Below, in pieces: positions 13,501-22,301 of a stretch of DNA of 64,000 nucleotides (its first letter is position 1; each line of letters begins with the position of its first letter). Below the pieces are notes generated by a model. It made no database searches. It saw nothing but the letters and a program-made list of their open reading frames with translations, and had not been told where the DNA came from. The stretch lies in assembly GCA_025084515.1 (NCBI GenBank), contig JAJAGP010000239.1, forward strand, positions 267,883 to 331,882. Reading direction: 5' to 3'. A program made the translations under genes and the position numbers. This stretch comes from Ancistrus triradiatus. Lineage: Eukaryota; Chordata; Actinopteri; Siluriformes; Loricariidae.

Positions 13501-15108
13501 ATAAACAGCACATTAATCACACATCTGTCTTTATTTTATTTCTGATATCTGTAAAACGTTCCATCAGCCTACAGAGATATACAGAGAGTTAGTTTTGCTT
13601 TTCTTCTAAATTGCTGCAGTTCTGTTTTGGGATCGTATTTAAGTTTTCCACCTGCAGTTCTAAGTAATCTGAGTTATTGATGGACTGAAGTTTGTAATTG
13701 TTTCCCCATGTTTATGGAACCAGTTACTCCCAGGTTCCGGTCGTTATGCCCTGCAGTTCTTCCTCCTGTGGTTGAGCTGATCTGCAAACTCACTTTTTTA
13801 ACCCTTAATACAACGCAGTCATTTACAGCTAACTCCTCTGTGGTGCCACTGTGTGTGATGTGATAGATCTGCTTCTTAAAGACATCCTTCAGTGCTAAAC
13901 AAATTCTTTCTGTCGATCTGAATCTGCAGAATATAATGTTTGTTCTCTTTGTTTAATAAGCAAAATATGGTAAAGCTAATCCAGTAAAGCAGCTCCTGTC
14001 CGGTAGCCAGTTTAACCATTAAAACATACATGTGATCATTTTTATATCCTTAGATATAGATATATCTTATCTTATCTACCTGCTCTAAAGACATTAAGCA
14101 AAGCTGCAGCGACTCTGAAAAAGCTCTTTGACAGTGCCACACCTGCACACCACGCTCACCTTCTACCACTTTCTCTCTCTCCAACCTTCTACCATCTGCA
14201 CCTGTTTCTCATCTTCTAGCCATTTCTCTTCTCCTGTTTGTACCCTCTTGCTCCCCACTCTCTTTGCTAAGTCTCGTGGTTTCTACCTCATTGCTAGGCC
14301 CCTTCAGATCGCTTCTCGTTAGTCGTTTCGAGCCCAGCATATCGCTTCACCCACCCTGTTCCGATTCAGCCCTTTCTTTCATTCCGTCTCTCATCGCATC
14401 CCATTCGGCTTGGGTATTCCTCGTTCTTGTCCGTATTCCTTTCCATTCGTAGTGTTCTGTTATGTTGCCTGTTTTTCCTAATAAATGCCACCTTTGGTCT
14501 GATCCACCCCCTGCGTGTGTCTCCTGTCCGTAAGCCGGCGTCACAGGCAGAGGTTAGAAATGATGCTTAGAGTGACTTCTGTTATTTTTGAATGTGGGTT
14601 TGGCAAATTATAAACACCTGGCCACATGTGGGTTTGTTTTCCAATACTTTTGGTCCTAAAACAACTTAAATCTATTAAAAACACAAATTCGGATCGACTC
14701 CAAAACACCCAGCACACCGCACAGTGTGATTAGCTACGTAACGGTGTTTTGTCTGAATGTTAAACGGTTGGGCCTGGATTAATCACAGAACCGTGTGGAA
14801 GAGGAAAAGGGAGAATGAGATACCGAGCTTTAAGCACTTCATAATAATAACAGCTATAACAGTGCTCTGTGTTGTTTTTTAGACCCTGAATGCTGGCGTT
14901 TGTCTCAGGAATCAGTCGTACCAGACGCCAGCAGCCACTCACAAAGGTACTGAAAGAACTAAGGCATTATCTGGAACACTGGAGAAACATGTGCATCCAC
15001 GTCCGAAATAAATCATCCTTAATACCTCACACTCTCTGTGACCTGGTTCCTCACTGCAGACCAGTGCGTTAATTAAAGACACACAGAGACCGGAGCTGAA
15101 TTTGAACT

Positions 15109-15151
<43 letters not shown>

Positions 15152-15379
15152 TGTAAGTGTGATACTGTGCAATAACGTGCTCTCTCCCTCCATAGTGATG
15201 TCATCGCTGGCTTTTTGACTCGACCCGCTACACCATGCACCTCTGATGGGGGTCAAGCTGGAGGTGCCCGCCTCCCAAAGCGGCGCCCATTCGGCCCCCA
15301 TTTCTCCCACAGCGAGCCACAGCAGAGCATCAGCAGGCCGAGCAGCTCGACACACACCTCACACAGTGAGCCACTAAAC

Positions 15380-15415
<36 letters not shown>

Positions 15416-15838
15416 TTCATGGCCACATGTGGGTTTGTGTTCCTTACATTACCTTTAACTTTTTTCATTGCAAACAGGATGAACCTGAGATGTTTCATGT
15501 GTTTTTCTATAATATACATCCATTCCTGCATTTCAGGCCTGGAACATATACAGTATATATTTTTAAGTTGGAACAATTTAGGGCTAGAGATTACATAAAA
15601 ACGAAACTCAAGTGTATTTTATCACTTAATATGTAAATGTAATGTAAATAGCAATATAGTGTATTAATGTTCCCTCAGTTAAACAGTAATCCAGTTACGC
15701 AGGGAAATCCAATACCTGGCAACCGTTCACCTGGTTTTGAGAGGCAGAAAAAATAGTATTAGATCTAATATTTGATACAATCTTTATATATACACACTTT
15801 TGACACGTTATACAAATTTCCTCTCAAATGCGTGTGTA

Positions 15839-15880
<42 letters not shown>

Positions 15881-16722
15881 ATTTCAATCATAATGCACGT
15901 ATAACCACTAACGTTTCAGTACATCCTCTTATTCTTTATGAACACACACTATTGTTCTTGTTTGTTCTTATTGCTTTTGTTATTCAGTGAGATCTGAGCT
16001 GATGAAGGAAGCACATCGGGGTTAATCAGAACCCTCAGGCCTTTGTTCAAACTGCTCTTTAAGTTGAATTTCGATCCACTTGGGCTTCCTTGTTTTGGTT
16101 TTGCATTTACATTCCCCTAACCGTGTTAATGATTACTATTTTTAACTATTCACCCTTACACTTGAGAAAATCCGAAGGAACAAAAGCTCAGAGTGGTAAG
16201 GGGAGCATTCCCAGAGGGTCGAGTTCCAAAGATAAGGTTAAAGTTACGGTTCTGGAAAATACATTTCCTCCTACCAACTATTTTCCACACGGCATCACGC
16301 AAAAAACCTATCCAGCCTTAATCCTGGTTTAAGCTTCTGGAGGAAAAATATCTTGGTGTGAGGACCGGAACTGGTACCGGAACATCTTAGTGTGAGCACT
16401 GGAACTGGAACTGGAACTGGAGAAACAGATCTTAGTGTGAGCACTGGAACTGGAACTGGAGAAACAGATCTTAGTGTGAGCACTGGAACTGGAACTGGAA
16501 CTGGAGAAACAGATCTTAGTGTGAGCACTGGAGCTAGAACCAGCTTTTTATCTAATTTGGTAGCAGATGCTCTTTCTGCAGAGCCCGGTGACTTTTATAG
16601 ATGATAAAATCAGATCTAATGGTCCTTCTAAAGCTCTGCTTTGTTCGAGGCTGTTTTGTTTGCGATTGATGTCTTACTGGAAAGCTTGATTTTGTGCTTC
16701 CTGCTCTGTTTATTCTTACACA

Positions 16723-16771
<49 letters not shown>

Positions 16772-17066
16772 ACACACATCCTAGATTAATTTTGCCACTG
16801 TAATAGAGTGTGTGTTTGGAGCACAGCTCAGTTTCGCTCTGTGTAATTTTAGTAGGAATTATTAGGTTCCTCTTTAGGAGCCTCCAACAGAGCGTACTAA
16901 AAGCACCTTGAAAATGAATCGTGTGTATTATCACTTTTAAAATGCAGCAAATCACAAATGTACAAAAATAATTCAAACCGTTATAATGTGTTCTGGAGCC
17001 GGTGACTTAGGAACTCCCAATCCCCGTTCCCTTCTGTCTGCAGGCCTCCAGTCCAACAGGAAGTGA
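581..17066 (+). CDS. armc9: armc9, 3' portion: 13 exons, 5' end outside window
   Basis: ARMC9 (LisH and armadillo-like repeats) acts at ciliary basal bodies, supports cilium length and Hedgehog signalling, and is mutated in Joubert syndrome. Exons: 581-671, 771-894, 1219-1358, 3696-3772, 4625-4699, 6529-6619, 7035-7093, 7438-7536, 7708-7823, 11961-12010, 14883-14946, 15196-15365, 17044-17066. Each has AG and GT borders, and phases agree at every junction, giving one frame of 392 residues plus stop. Recognisable segments are an armadillo-like helical part (AVRQYTARLVNAF, LSDYTLEYAVALLMNLCLR) followed by an acidic run (SGDEEEEEEDE) and a Ser/Pro/Arg-rich disordered tail. The N-terminal LisH part is missing. 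The next genes, b3gnt7 and ncl, match the human order. The last exon is the least certain. Confidence 0.88.
771..894 (+). CDS. armc9: armc9 exon (leucine-rich helical)
   Basis: The acceptor is CACCCCTCAG and the donor GTAACC. The translation runs GRAYLSQSPSLLKLLLERLQ and later ENVLGALQKLSL, typical armadillo-like helices. It completes the Gly codon split at the previous junction and ends two bases into an Arg codon. Confidence 0.88.
1124..1212 (+). repeat. (TC)n then (TG)n microsatellite abutting an armc9 acceptor
   Basis: About 58 bases of TC repeat are followed by about 29 bases of TG repeat (1184-1212), ending six bases before the exon at 1219. The TC run would serve as a very long polypyrimidine tract. 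On the RNA the UG part is complementary to the CA repeat after the exon. Confidence 0.95.
1219..1358 (+). CDS. armc9: armc9 exon (DCLSDYTLEYAVALLMNL)
   Basis: The acceptor is TTTACAG and the donor GTAAAC. It encodes RVHQSSLIKLGLIGWLVDEL and continues through DCLSDYTLEYAVALLMNLCL, the segment that most clearly identifies ARMC9. At 140 bases it is not a multiple of three, so skipping would shift the frame. Confidence 0.9.
1385..1428 (+). repeat. (CA)n microsatellite
   Basis: A CA repeat with one CAT interruption near 1401, 27 bases after the armc9 donor at 1359. CA repeats in introns can bind hnRNP L (known of the motif; not shown here). Confidence 0.95.
2361..3559 (+). pseudogene. Tc1-like transposase remnant with right terminal repeat
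   Basis: It starts MAQTKQISEELRKRVVDAHQ, a typical Tc1 helix-turn-helix start, frameshifts after about 60 codons, and recovers with STIRRTLNNNGVHGRV and WTDETKIELFG, which carries the first Asp of the DD34E triad. The second catalytic Asp region is disrupted. The right end (about 3345-3559) is a ~210-base terminal repeat closing in TTTCAAGCACCACTG; its inverted counterpart begins the element at 38496. No matching left terminus is visible, so this copy is dead. It lies in the armc9 intron 1359-3695. Confidence 0.85.
3696..3772 (+). CDS. armc9: armc9 exon (HVLKVLTDLLGHENHE)
   Basis: The acceptor is TTTTATAG and the donor GTACCT. It completes the Gly codon and reads KRKCTEKAKHVLKVLTDLLG then HENHE, ending in phase 0. 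Confidence 0.87.
4097..4428 (+). repeat. Dispersed ~330-bp repeat, copy B
   Basis: It is a same-strand copy of 143-473, differing by scattered substitutions, and lies in the armc9 intron between the exons at 3696 and 4625. Confidence 0.75.
4546..4615 (+). repeat. (TG)35 microsatellite directly upstream of an armc9 exon
   Basis: Seventy uninterrupted bases of TG lead into GCGCGCGCAG, the acceptor at 4624. There is almost no conventional polypyrimidine tract. Confidence 0.97.
4625..4699 (+). CDS. armc9: armc9 exon (75 nt, phase 0-0)
   Basis: The acceptor is GCGCGCAG and the donor GTAAGT. It reads IRPYVNGALYSILSVPTVRQ then EAKEM. Its length is a multiple of three and it is in phase 0 at both ends, so it could be skipped without breaking the frame. 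It sits between (TG)35 and (AC)26. Confidence 0.9.
4723..4783 (+). repeat. (AC)n microsatellite downstream of armc9 exon
   Basis: An AC repeat runs from 4723, uninterrupted to about 4774, starting 23 bases after the exon donor. It is complementary in RNA to the TG tract at 4546-4615. Confidence 0.97.
5565..5760 (+). repeat. Interspersed repeat fragments
   Basis: Bases 5565-5645 resemble 2268-2345, the DNA just before the Tc1 remnant (shared AAACCTATT-TAAGTAA and GGATCACAGGTTC). This is followed by a common fish interspersed repeat (TTGTCTTATCCGCTTGTCC, then GGCAGGAACAATCCCAGACA). The rest of the intron 4700-6528 is AT-rich with no recognisable gene. Confidence 0.55.
6123..6246 (+). repeat. 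(AT)n microsatellite and poly-T
   Basis: About 88 bases are mostly alternating AT with a few breaks, followed by a poly-T run at about 6223-6246, in the armc9 intron 4700-6528. Confidence 0.95.
6529..6619 (+). CDS. armc9: armc9 exon (SLEEILRCYTKEENPELN)
   Basis: The acceptor is GTGTTGCAG and the donor GTACGA. It reads SLEEILRCYTKEENPELNRQ then IEFIIKQLNS and ends one base into a codon. This is the clear end of the armadillo-like helical part. Confidence 0.9.
7035..7093 (+). CDS. armc9: armc9 exon (acidic linker)
   Basis: The acceptor is ACCTGACAG and the donor GTAACA. It encodes EELPEDEPESGDEEEEEEDE, a disordered acidic run following the helical region. Confidence 0.87.
7438..7536 (+). CDS. 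armc9: armc9 exon (DLFGENLLTTEYLG)
   Basis: The acceptor is TTAAAACAG and the donor GTAAGT. It reads EDVMEADLDKEEIIQPQPKD then LFGENLLTTEYLG in phase 0. A (CA)n repeat starts about 15 bases after the donor. Confidence 0.87.
7708..7823 (+). CDS. armc9: armc9 exon (basic, Pro/Thr-rich)
   Basis: The acceptor is TTCTGCAG and the donor GTAAGA. It reads IMTNVVKVKRWSVRAAQSTD then EPLRRPVTPSTHKQQQHG, the start of the disordered C-terminal region. Confidence 0.85.
7893..8136 (+). repeat. Fused fragments of two Tc1 terminal repeats
   Basis: Bases 7893-8085 match the inner terminal sequence of the Tc1 family at 53906 and 60068 (AGAGACAAAATGAGAAA, then GGAAATCACATTGTAGGAT). Bases 8088-8136 match the terminal repeat of the family at 3345-3559 (CTGATGATGTTTTAGGTCAT). 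The junction suggests nested insertion followed by deletion, inside the armc9 intron 7824-11960. Confidence 0.7.
8428..8560. repeat. 133-bp imperfect palindrome
   Basis: AGGAACGTCATGTAGCTTTT opens the left arm and AAAAGCTACACGACGTTCCT closes the right arm; the arms continue inward through GTTCCGCAC and GTGCGGAAC. The arms are about 60 bases around a GC-rich centre (TGCGCATGCGTGCGTG). It is foldback or MITE-like; no known RNA is recognised. Confidence 0.8.
8667..9045 (+). repeat. Purine-rich GGGAGTGAGAGA minisatellite
   Basis: About 380 bases are almost wholly G and A on this strand, built of GGGAGTGA, GAGAGA and GAGCGGGAG variants. It is in the armc9 intron between the exons at 7708 and 11961. 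An apparent open frame here (repeats of GVRE) is only the repeat being read. Confidence 0.93.
10085..10620 (+). mobile_element. Tc1/mariner-type DNA transposon fragment
   Basis: It begins TTCCATTCCTGCATTTCAGG, a terminus also seen near 15520, and continues with a decayed transposase N-terminal coding region (CCTCAGAGAAAGATTGGAAG; CAAGGAATCTGGAGGAATT). Frames are broken and the 3' part is missing. No intact protein can be read. Confidence 0.65.
11265..11482 (+). repeat. 3' tail of a non-LTR retrotransposon
   Basis: The sequence from TCCCAAGCAGGTCGGGTCCC to CTATAGAAATAAATCTGACT matches, in inverse orientation, the tail at 24617-24830, with further relatives near 31650-31810 and 59830-59995. 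It is a 5'-truncated insertion in the armc9 intron. Confidence 0.7.
11961..12010 (+). CDS. armc9: armc9 exon (short, Ser-rich)
   Basis: The acceptor is GCGATTTCAG and the donor GTGAGT. It reads TAARDAVDCSFASRPST with the outer codons shared with neighbours; the phases fit both sides. A TG repeat (11925-11951) sits just upstream. Confidence 0.75.
12011..14128 (+). other. armc9 intron, no gene seen
   Basis: It is AT-rich, including a TTA/ATT-rich stretch at about 13140-13330. I see no exon, RNA gene or recognisable mobile element except short anonymous repeats. Confidence 0.5.
14129..14545 (+). mobile_element. Possible solo LTR
   Basis: The segment begins TGACAG and ends GTCACA (TG...CA). It has a polyadenylation signal-like AATAAA near 14481 and a pyrimidine-rich 5' half, as in Ty3/gypsy LTRs of fish. 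I see no target-site duplication, so the boundaries are tentative. Confidence 0.4.
14883..14946 (+). CDS. armc9: armc9 exon (disordered tail)
   Basis: The acceptor is TTTTTTAG and the donor GTACTG. It reads NPECWRLSQESVVPDASSHS then Q, with split codons at both ends that fit the neighbours. Confidence 0.75.
15196..15365 (+). CDS. armc9: armc9 exon (Ser/Pro/Arg-rich tail)
   Basis: The acceptor is CCTCCATAG and the donor GTGAGC. It reads SDVIAGFLTRPATPCTSDGG and later RPFGPHFSHSEPQQSISRPS, a low-complexity basic tail. (GT)n lies at 15111-15142 upstream and (CA)n at about 15381-15413 downstream. Confidence 0.78.
15500..15600 (+). repeat. Terminal fragment related to 10085-10620
   Basis: It shares TCCATTCCTGCATTTCAGGC and a following AGTTGG-A-CAATTTAGG stretch with the element at 10085. 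Confidence 0.55.
16360..16535 (+). repeat. Minisatellite of GGAACTG and AACAGATCTTAGTGTGAGC
   Basis: Four blocks of CTTAGTGTGAGCACTGGAAC with varying numbers of GGAACT hexamers and a GAGAAACAGAT linker, in the armc9 intron 15366-17043. The hexamer number varies between blocks, which suggests an active tandem array. Confidence 0.9.
17044..17066 (+). CDS. armc9: armc9 probable terminal coding exon
   Basis: The acceptor is CTGTCTGCAG. With the A carried from the previous exon it reads SLQSNRK then TGA. The phase makes the total coding length exactly 393 codons, but the exon is short and other reading choices exist. A possible 30-base extra exon at 16168-16196 was considered and not adopted. AATAAA at 17829 could serve as a polyadenylation signal. 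Confidence 0.45.
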
Positions 17067-17414
17067 AGTGAAGCTTCAGAGTAACGTCCAGCTGCCTCTA
17101 ACCTCATCCCTGCATTTCTGTCTGAGATGGACGAGGGCATGAGGAACAAAACCTGCACTGTGGCCTCAGAAGCAAACCCGAAACTCGCACCTACGGTCCA
17201 TCTCTGAGGGGTTACGCCATCACCAAGGACGAGAATGCTTTTAAAATCCCGTTCACTTTAACTCGAGCGCTGCTCAGGTACACTTTAGTTTCATCCTGTG
17301 CTTTTAAATCGGTTTTCTGTGTGGCTTCTTACTAAAAGCAGCAGTTATTAAAACCAGAAATCCAGTACGTCAGGATCACTCCGGACCCGTGTGAGACACC
17401 TCCTCGAGTTTAGG

Positions 17415-18030
17415 GTTCCTGGGGCCGGATTCACAAACGCTCTCTTAAGAAAACACTAGCGACGTTCTTAAGACAAACACTAAAGTTCATAAGAATGTTC
17501 TTAAATGCTATTCTCGAAAAAATGAAGAAGTTCTCATATTATCTTAAGAAATTCTTCATTCTTCCCTTTGTTTGCTACATTGCATTTTACAGCTTATAAT
17601 ATAGGAAGGGAGACATTTGTATTTATCATTATTTCTGTTATTTAGAATTAATCCACTCGGAGAAAAAACATCAAACCAAGCTTTCAAAAAATGTGGCAAA
17701 CAAGAAATAGAGGTGATGGTGGGAAAAACAGGATCTGCCCTGTCATTAAGAGGAATCTGTGGATTTTCCTCTCTATCCAAAATCCACAAAACTTCCATCT
17801 AAAACACAGATTACAGAAACAGCTGTGAAATAAACTTCCCTTATGTGCATAACTTATGTATTTTAAGTAAAAGAGAAGCTTTTAAGCTTTTGATGTGAGA
17901 GTACGTCAGCCTTATTTTATTTCTGATAAGTTATCTGATTAAAGTTTAACTTTCAATGCTTACCTCATCGACTCTTCGAGCCTAAGAAGTGTGTGAGGCT
18001 ATGTCAAGGTTAAGAACACGTTTAAGAACA
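17415..18030. repeat. AAGAA/TTCTTAAG-rich interspersed repeat
   Basis: It starts near GGGGCCGGATTCACAAACGC, a start common in fish non-autonomous DNA elements, and is rich in TTCTTAAG motifs. TTAAGAACA motifs recur at the right end. The family is not named. Confidence 0.45.
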
Positions 18031-18217
18031 CTAACACTAAAACATGGCCATGTAACAATACAGACTGGGAAATGAAGTGAAATAAAAATCCACCTCCAAA
18101 CCCTCACAGATGTTTCCCTTATGGTTCCAGATATTTTCTATACTTAACTCAGATTGTTCCTCAGACCTCGACTCAGATCCTCTTAACTTGAACCCTTACC
18201 ACACCGAGTTTTACGGA

Positions 18218-18545
18218 TGAAAGAAAACACACATCACGTACATTAGCGCTGTGCTTCACACCGAGTCTGGAACCGACGGGCCGAGATGCAGCGAAATGTT
18301 TAATCGGAGCCTGTTTTAAATGCTGCGTGGTTAAAATCAGGCTGACCAATCAGAGCTCGGTTGCCGGGCAGAACAGCTCATCAGGAGCTTATAGGACGAG
18401 CGACAGGCTGCCTCTATAAAGATGGATATTAAAGAAAGGCTCTGGTGGAATAGAACTTAAAGGCTGGAGAATGATGGAGATAAAGCTCACAGGGACTGGA
18501 TGGAAGCGTCTGATTATTTATCCAAGAAAAAACACAAACCATAAA
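18218..18545 (-). repeat. Dispersed ~330-bp repeat, copy C (inverted)
   Basis: It is the reverse complement of the 143-473 and 4097-4428 repeats, starting GTGCTTCACACCGAGTC and ending near GTCTGATTATTTATCC. Confidence 0.75.
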
Positions 18546-19188
18546 AAGCTCCCTGCACTCATCTTCACTGGGGTTTTTGTTTTTTAACAACACATTAAGA
18601 GAAGGGGAATTAAAGAAAGAAAAAGCAGGGAGTTTTCAGAGACTTTGGATAAAAAAGGCATCGGACTCGGTGGACGGTAACCACAGTCGGCCTCCTCAGA
18701 GCTTTACTCAGACGTGCAGTGACGCCGTTCCTCAGATCAGACCGTCACTAGATCAGACCTCCTGCCTTTGCTCAGACCGTTATCATTCCGTAGACGTTCC
18801 CTCGGACCATCACTGGCGCCTTTGCTCAGGCCGGCTCGTGGAAGAGTTTTATTTCTCGCTGGTTTAGTTGCTGCTGTTTCATTCGGAAAAGTTTTAGCTG
18901 GAAATGAATCGTAATATTTTGTGTACTAAGTATAATACATTTGATGCAAACCGGTGTTTTTATCCTCATTCCTTTCTGATCGGTGTACATGTTATGTTCT
19001 TACTAACCTACTGACTGTCACCTGTCAGAATGGACCGACATCTGCAAACGTCTCTGTGCTGTAGGTTTATGCTTCTGTATTTAATGCAGTTTTATTACAG
19101 ACTGGATGTAACCTCAAGTGACTTCAGATTTTGGCTGCTGTGTGTGTTTTGTGTTTTTGTCCAAATGTGCAGCTGCAGAGGTTAAATG

Positions 19189-19224
<36 letters not shown>

Positions 19225-19544
19225 GTGTTAACACCTTGTGCTGTGCTCAGTAAAGCAAACTTTGTTTGCATTTTGTGTCTGAGGCTTCAGTGATTCGTGA
19301 GTGATGCCCTGTGGGGTTTGATATGTGGAGGATACACTCTGTGGCATTAAAGGTAATTCATGGAGAATTCCTCTGTCTTACATAATCATACCGGCGTCAG
19401 TTACACCCAACACCAAACACTGACAGAGATCCTACAGATACAAAACTGGATCGCCGAAACTGAGTGACAGAGATTAGGAACAATGTATACACACACAAAC
19501 ACACACACACTGTACAGAGATCATTACTGATTACTGTGTTTCTG

Positions 19545-19626
<82 letters not shown>

Positions 19627-19755
19627 ATTTATGGAGCATTTTTCACACTAGTTCAATGTTCATATCCCATCATGCAGCAGGATGTAGATAAGAGACACTT
19701 CAGCCTCTGTATCAATCGAATGTCTGAACATTCTTCCTGTATGGCCTCAGTGTGA

Positions 19756-19807
<52 letters not shown>

Positions 19808-20470
19808 CACGCACGCATGCACCCCTTTATATTAAAAAGCGTTTTGCCAGCCCTGTAGATATGGTTGTGCTTTGTGGATTTTCTGAATGGAAAGCTTCAC
19901 TAACTCAGCAATAATAATAAGTTAAACTTAAAAGTTTGACAAGGACTCTGTACTTAACCCAGTTATTCATGTAGTGTTTAAATATATTAAATTAATAAAT
20001 ATTTATAAATGTACTTTTGTTCATGTCCATTTGTTTTGAAGTTGTTTCCTTTTTTTAAATCTGCTAGTTTGTGTTCTGACGTCCTCAGTCAGTGTGTTTG
20101 GGAATCAGTGTTTATGTTTAACTTTTAGTGTATTTCTGTTTTGTTTTTGTTTTGTAGCTTTTAGTCACTGAACCCGGTTTTTCTCAGGCAGCGCCTCAGA
20201 GCAGGGATGTCTCTCTCTCTTTGTCCTTTCTTTTTGGAATAAATATTTAACCACAACACTCGTCCTTGAGCTTCTTCCATTGGTCAGTGTTCGGATCCTT
20301 TAACTAATTTGCTTTGTTAAAGAATCCATTATGACGATGATGTCATGATGATGTCACTGTTACAGCGTGTTGTTCCTGCTGTTTGTCATTTTAAAAAATC
20401 AACAAGAAGGATCGAAGTGCCAAAACATTTCAATATCCGATGTAAAAATGAAATCACAGAGCTTAGTCTT

Positions 20471-20549
<79 letters not shown>

Positions 20550-20640
20550 TAAAGAGCCTCAGCTGCACTTTTGGTTTGTTTAAAGCTCATCAGGTCGTCC
20601 GAACACAGGTGTGTGTTTCTTCATCAACACACACACACAC
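18546..20640 (+). other. Intergenic stretch with long dinucleotide repeats
   Basis: It holds (AC)n at 19192-19221, (TG)n at 19549-19618, (CA)n at 19758-19800 and (TG)n at 20474-20548. A 96-codon open frame at 18577-18867 has no recognisable domain and is not called. Sequence around 18670-18840 repeats CTCAGA(C/T)CGT-type phrases. No gene is supported. Confidence 0.5.
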
Positions 20641-21100
20641 CAGACTCAACATGACATCAGTTCCCAGAATCAGAATGCCTTTGTTACGTAACTGCACATG
20701 GTGAGAAAACCTCAGAGTAACAGAAATACAAAATACTGTCACTGTAATTAAAAAAGGTTAAAAATACTAAAAGAAAACAAGAGAGAAAATAACACAACAA
20801 ACAAGTGCAGGAAAAAGAGAGGGCCAAAATTTAAATGCAAATACAAAAAAAGAATAAAAGAAGCGAGAGAAGAGAAAGAGAAAATTAATAACACTATAAT
20901 AAATCTTATAATAAATTTTCTTTCTCTCTATTTTATCTTTCTTTTTCACTTTGTTTATTACTTTTTAAAAATCGTTAGGGATTTCGGTGATAATTAAGTG
21001 ACATTTTATTGGTTTATTTAATTTTGGGGAAAACGGTTCCATTTTTCTTTATTCCCTGTTTCTCTGTTTCTCTTGCTTTTTTGTTTTCATTCGTATTTTC

Positions 21101-21138
<38 letters not shown>

Positions 21139-22269
21139 GTCATTCTTGCATTCATTTATTCTTTTTCCTTTAGGATTATTAAGAGTTACAATTGTATGTG
21201 CATATTTAATTTTTGAGACGCGTAGCAGAGTTTAGTTCTTTTGTTTTTTGTCTTTATTATCCCTTTCTCTTGAATTCATTCTTACTTTTTCTCTCTAATC
21301 ATTCTTTGATATATATATTTTTTTATTTGGATGATAATAGAGCTTGTATTGACAAGCGGAACATTTTCATTATTTAGTTTTTCCTTTTCTTTATCCCTGT
21401 GTCCCTCTCTCCTTTTATTCATTCCTTATTTTTTCTGTCATTTGTCTTTTTATTTTTCTTTCCTCAGGTATTTGGGTAACAGAGTTGATTTGTTATTGTA
21501 GATTTACCTTTGCATTAACACAATATCATGTTTTGTTTGGGTGTTTTTTGTCTTTATCTTGCTATTTCTCTCACTGTTTGTTTTTCCTTTTACTTTTTTC
21601 TCCAGTGTTTGGTTTTCAGGGACACAGAGGCACACCTTTTTGCTATTATTGTTTCTATTTCTCCAATCCCTAAGAAGGATCCTTCCTCTTCTTGATTTTT
21701 TTATTATTTTATATTGATGACTTGCTTTTTTGCAGTCTTACTTAGCGCCCCTGGTGGTCAGAAAGGGCATTGCATTATTGAGTAGATTTAATCACACATT
21801 TTTATTTAATCTTAGCTGATCGGTTCCGACTGACTGCAGCGAAAAATATGCAAATTAATCATTAACTTTGAAGATTTTTCATCTGTGAGAAACTTCCTCA
21901 TTCTTTGGAGAGAGTCAGTGACTCAAGTGAAACAGAAATAAAAAGAAATGCTGTACAGTAGAGCAGCAGAGCTGAACTCTAAAGAATTGCTCTCTGATTT
22001 ATTTAAATTCAAGGTTTTTACTGCGAGAATAATAAAATAAATATAAAAAAAAGCATCGTTTATGAACGTTTCTGCTAGGAAGCTCCCAAACCCCGACCAC
22101 TAAAGGTCGACTTCTGAACTAATACTCAATTATATGCATTTTAAGCTCTGTTTTTTAATGTTTTATTTAAAAGTGAAAGAAAGTTTATTTATCACAAGTT
22201 AATAAATAAAAAATACACTGAAACAAACAAGAAGAGGATGGATCCATCTTAGGGATTGGGGAAAAATAG

Positions 22270-22301
<32 letters not shown>

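Noticed and set aside
14264..14452. Short frames in the pyrimidine-rich block
   Set aside because: They lie in the probable solo LTR 14129-14545.
16392..16604. Repeat protein-like frames with TGTGTGETDLSVS
   Set aside because: It is the minisatellite at 16360-16535; there is no start context, splice or conservation signal.
18577..18867. 96-codon frame after armc9
   Set aside because: No recognisable domain, a repeat-like internal phrase and no supported splice connection to armc9.
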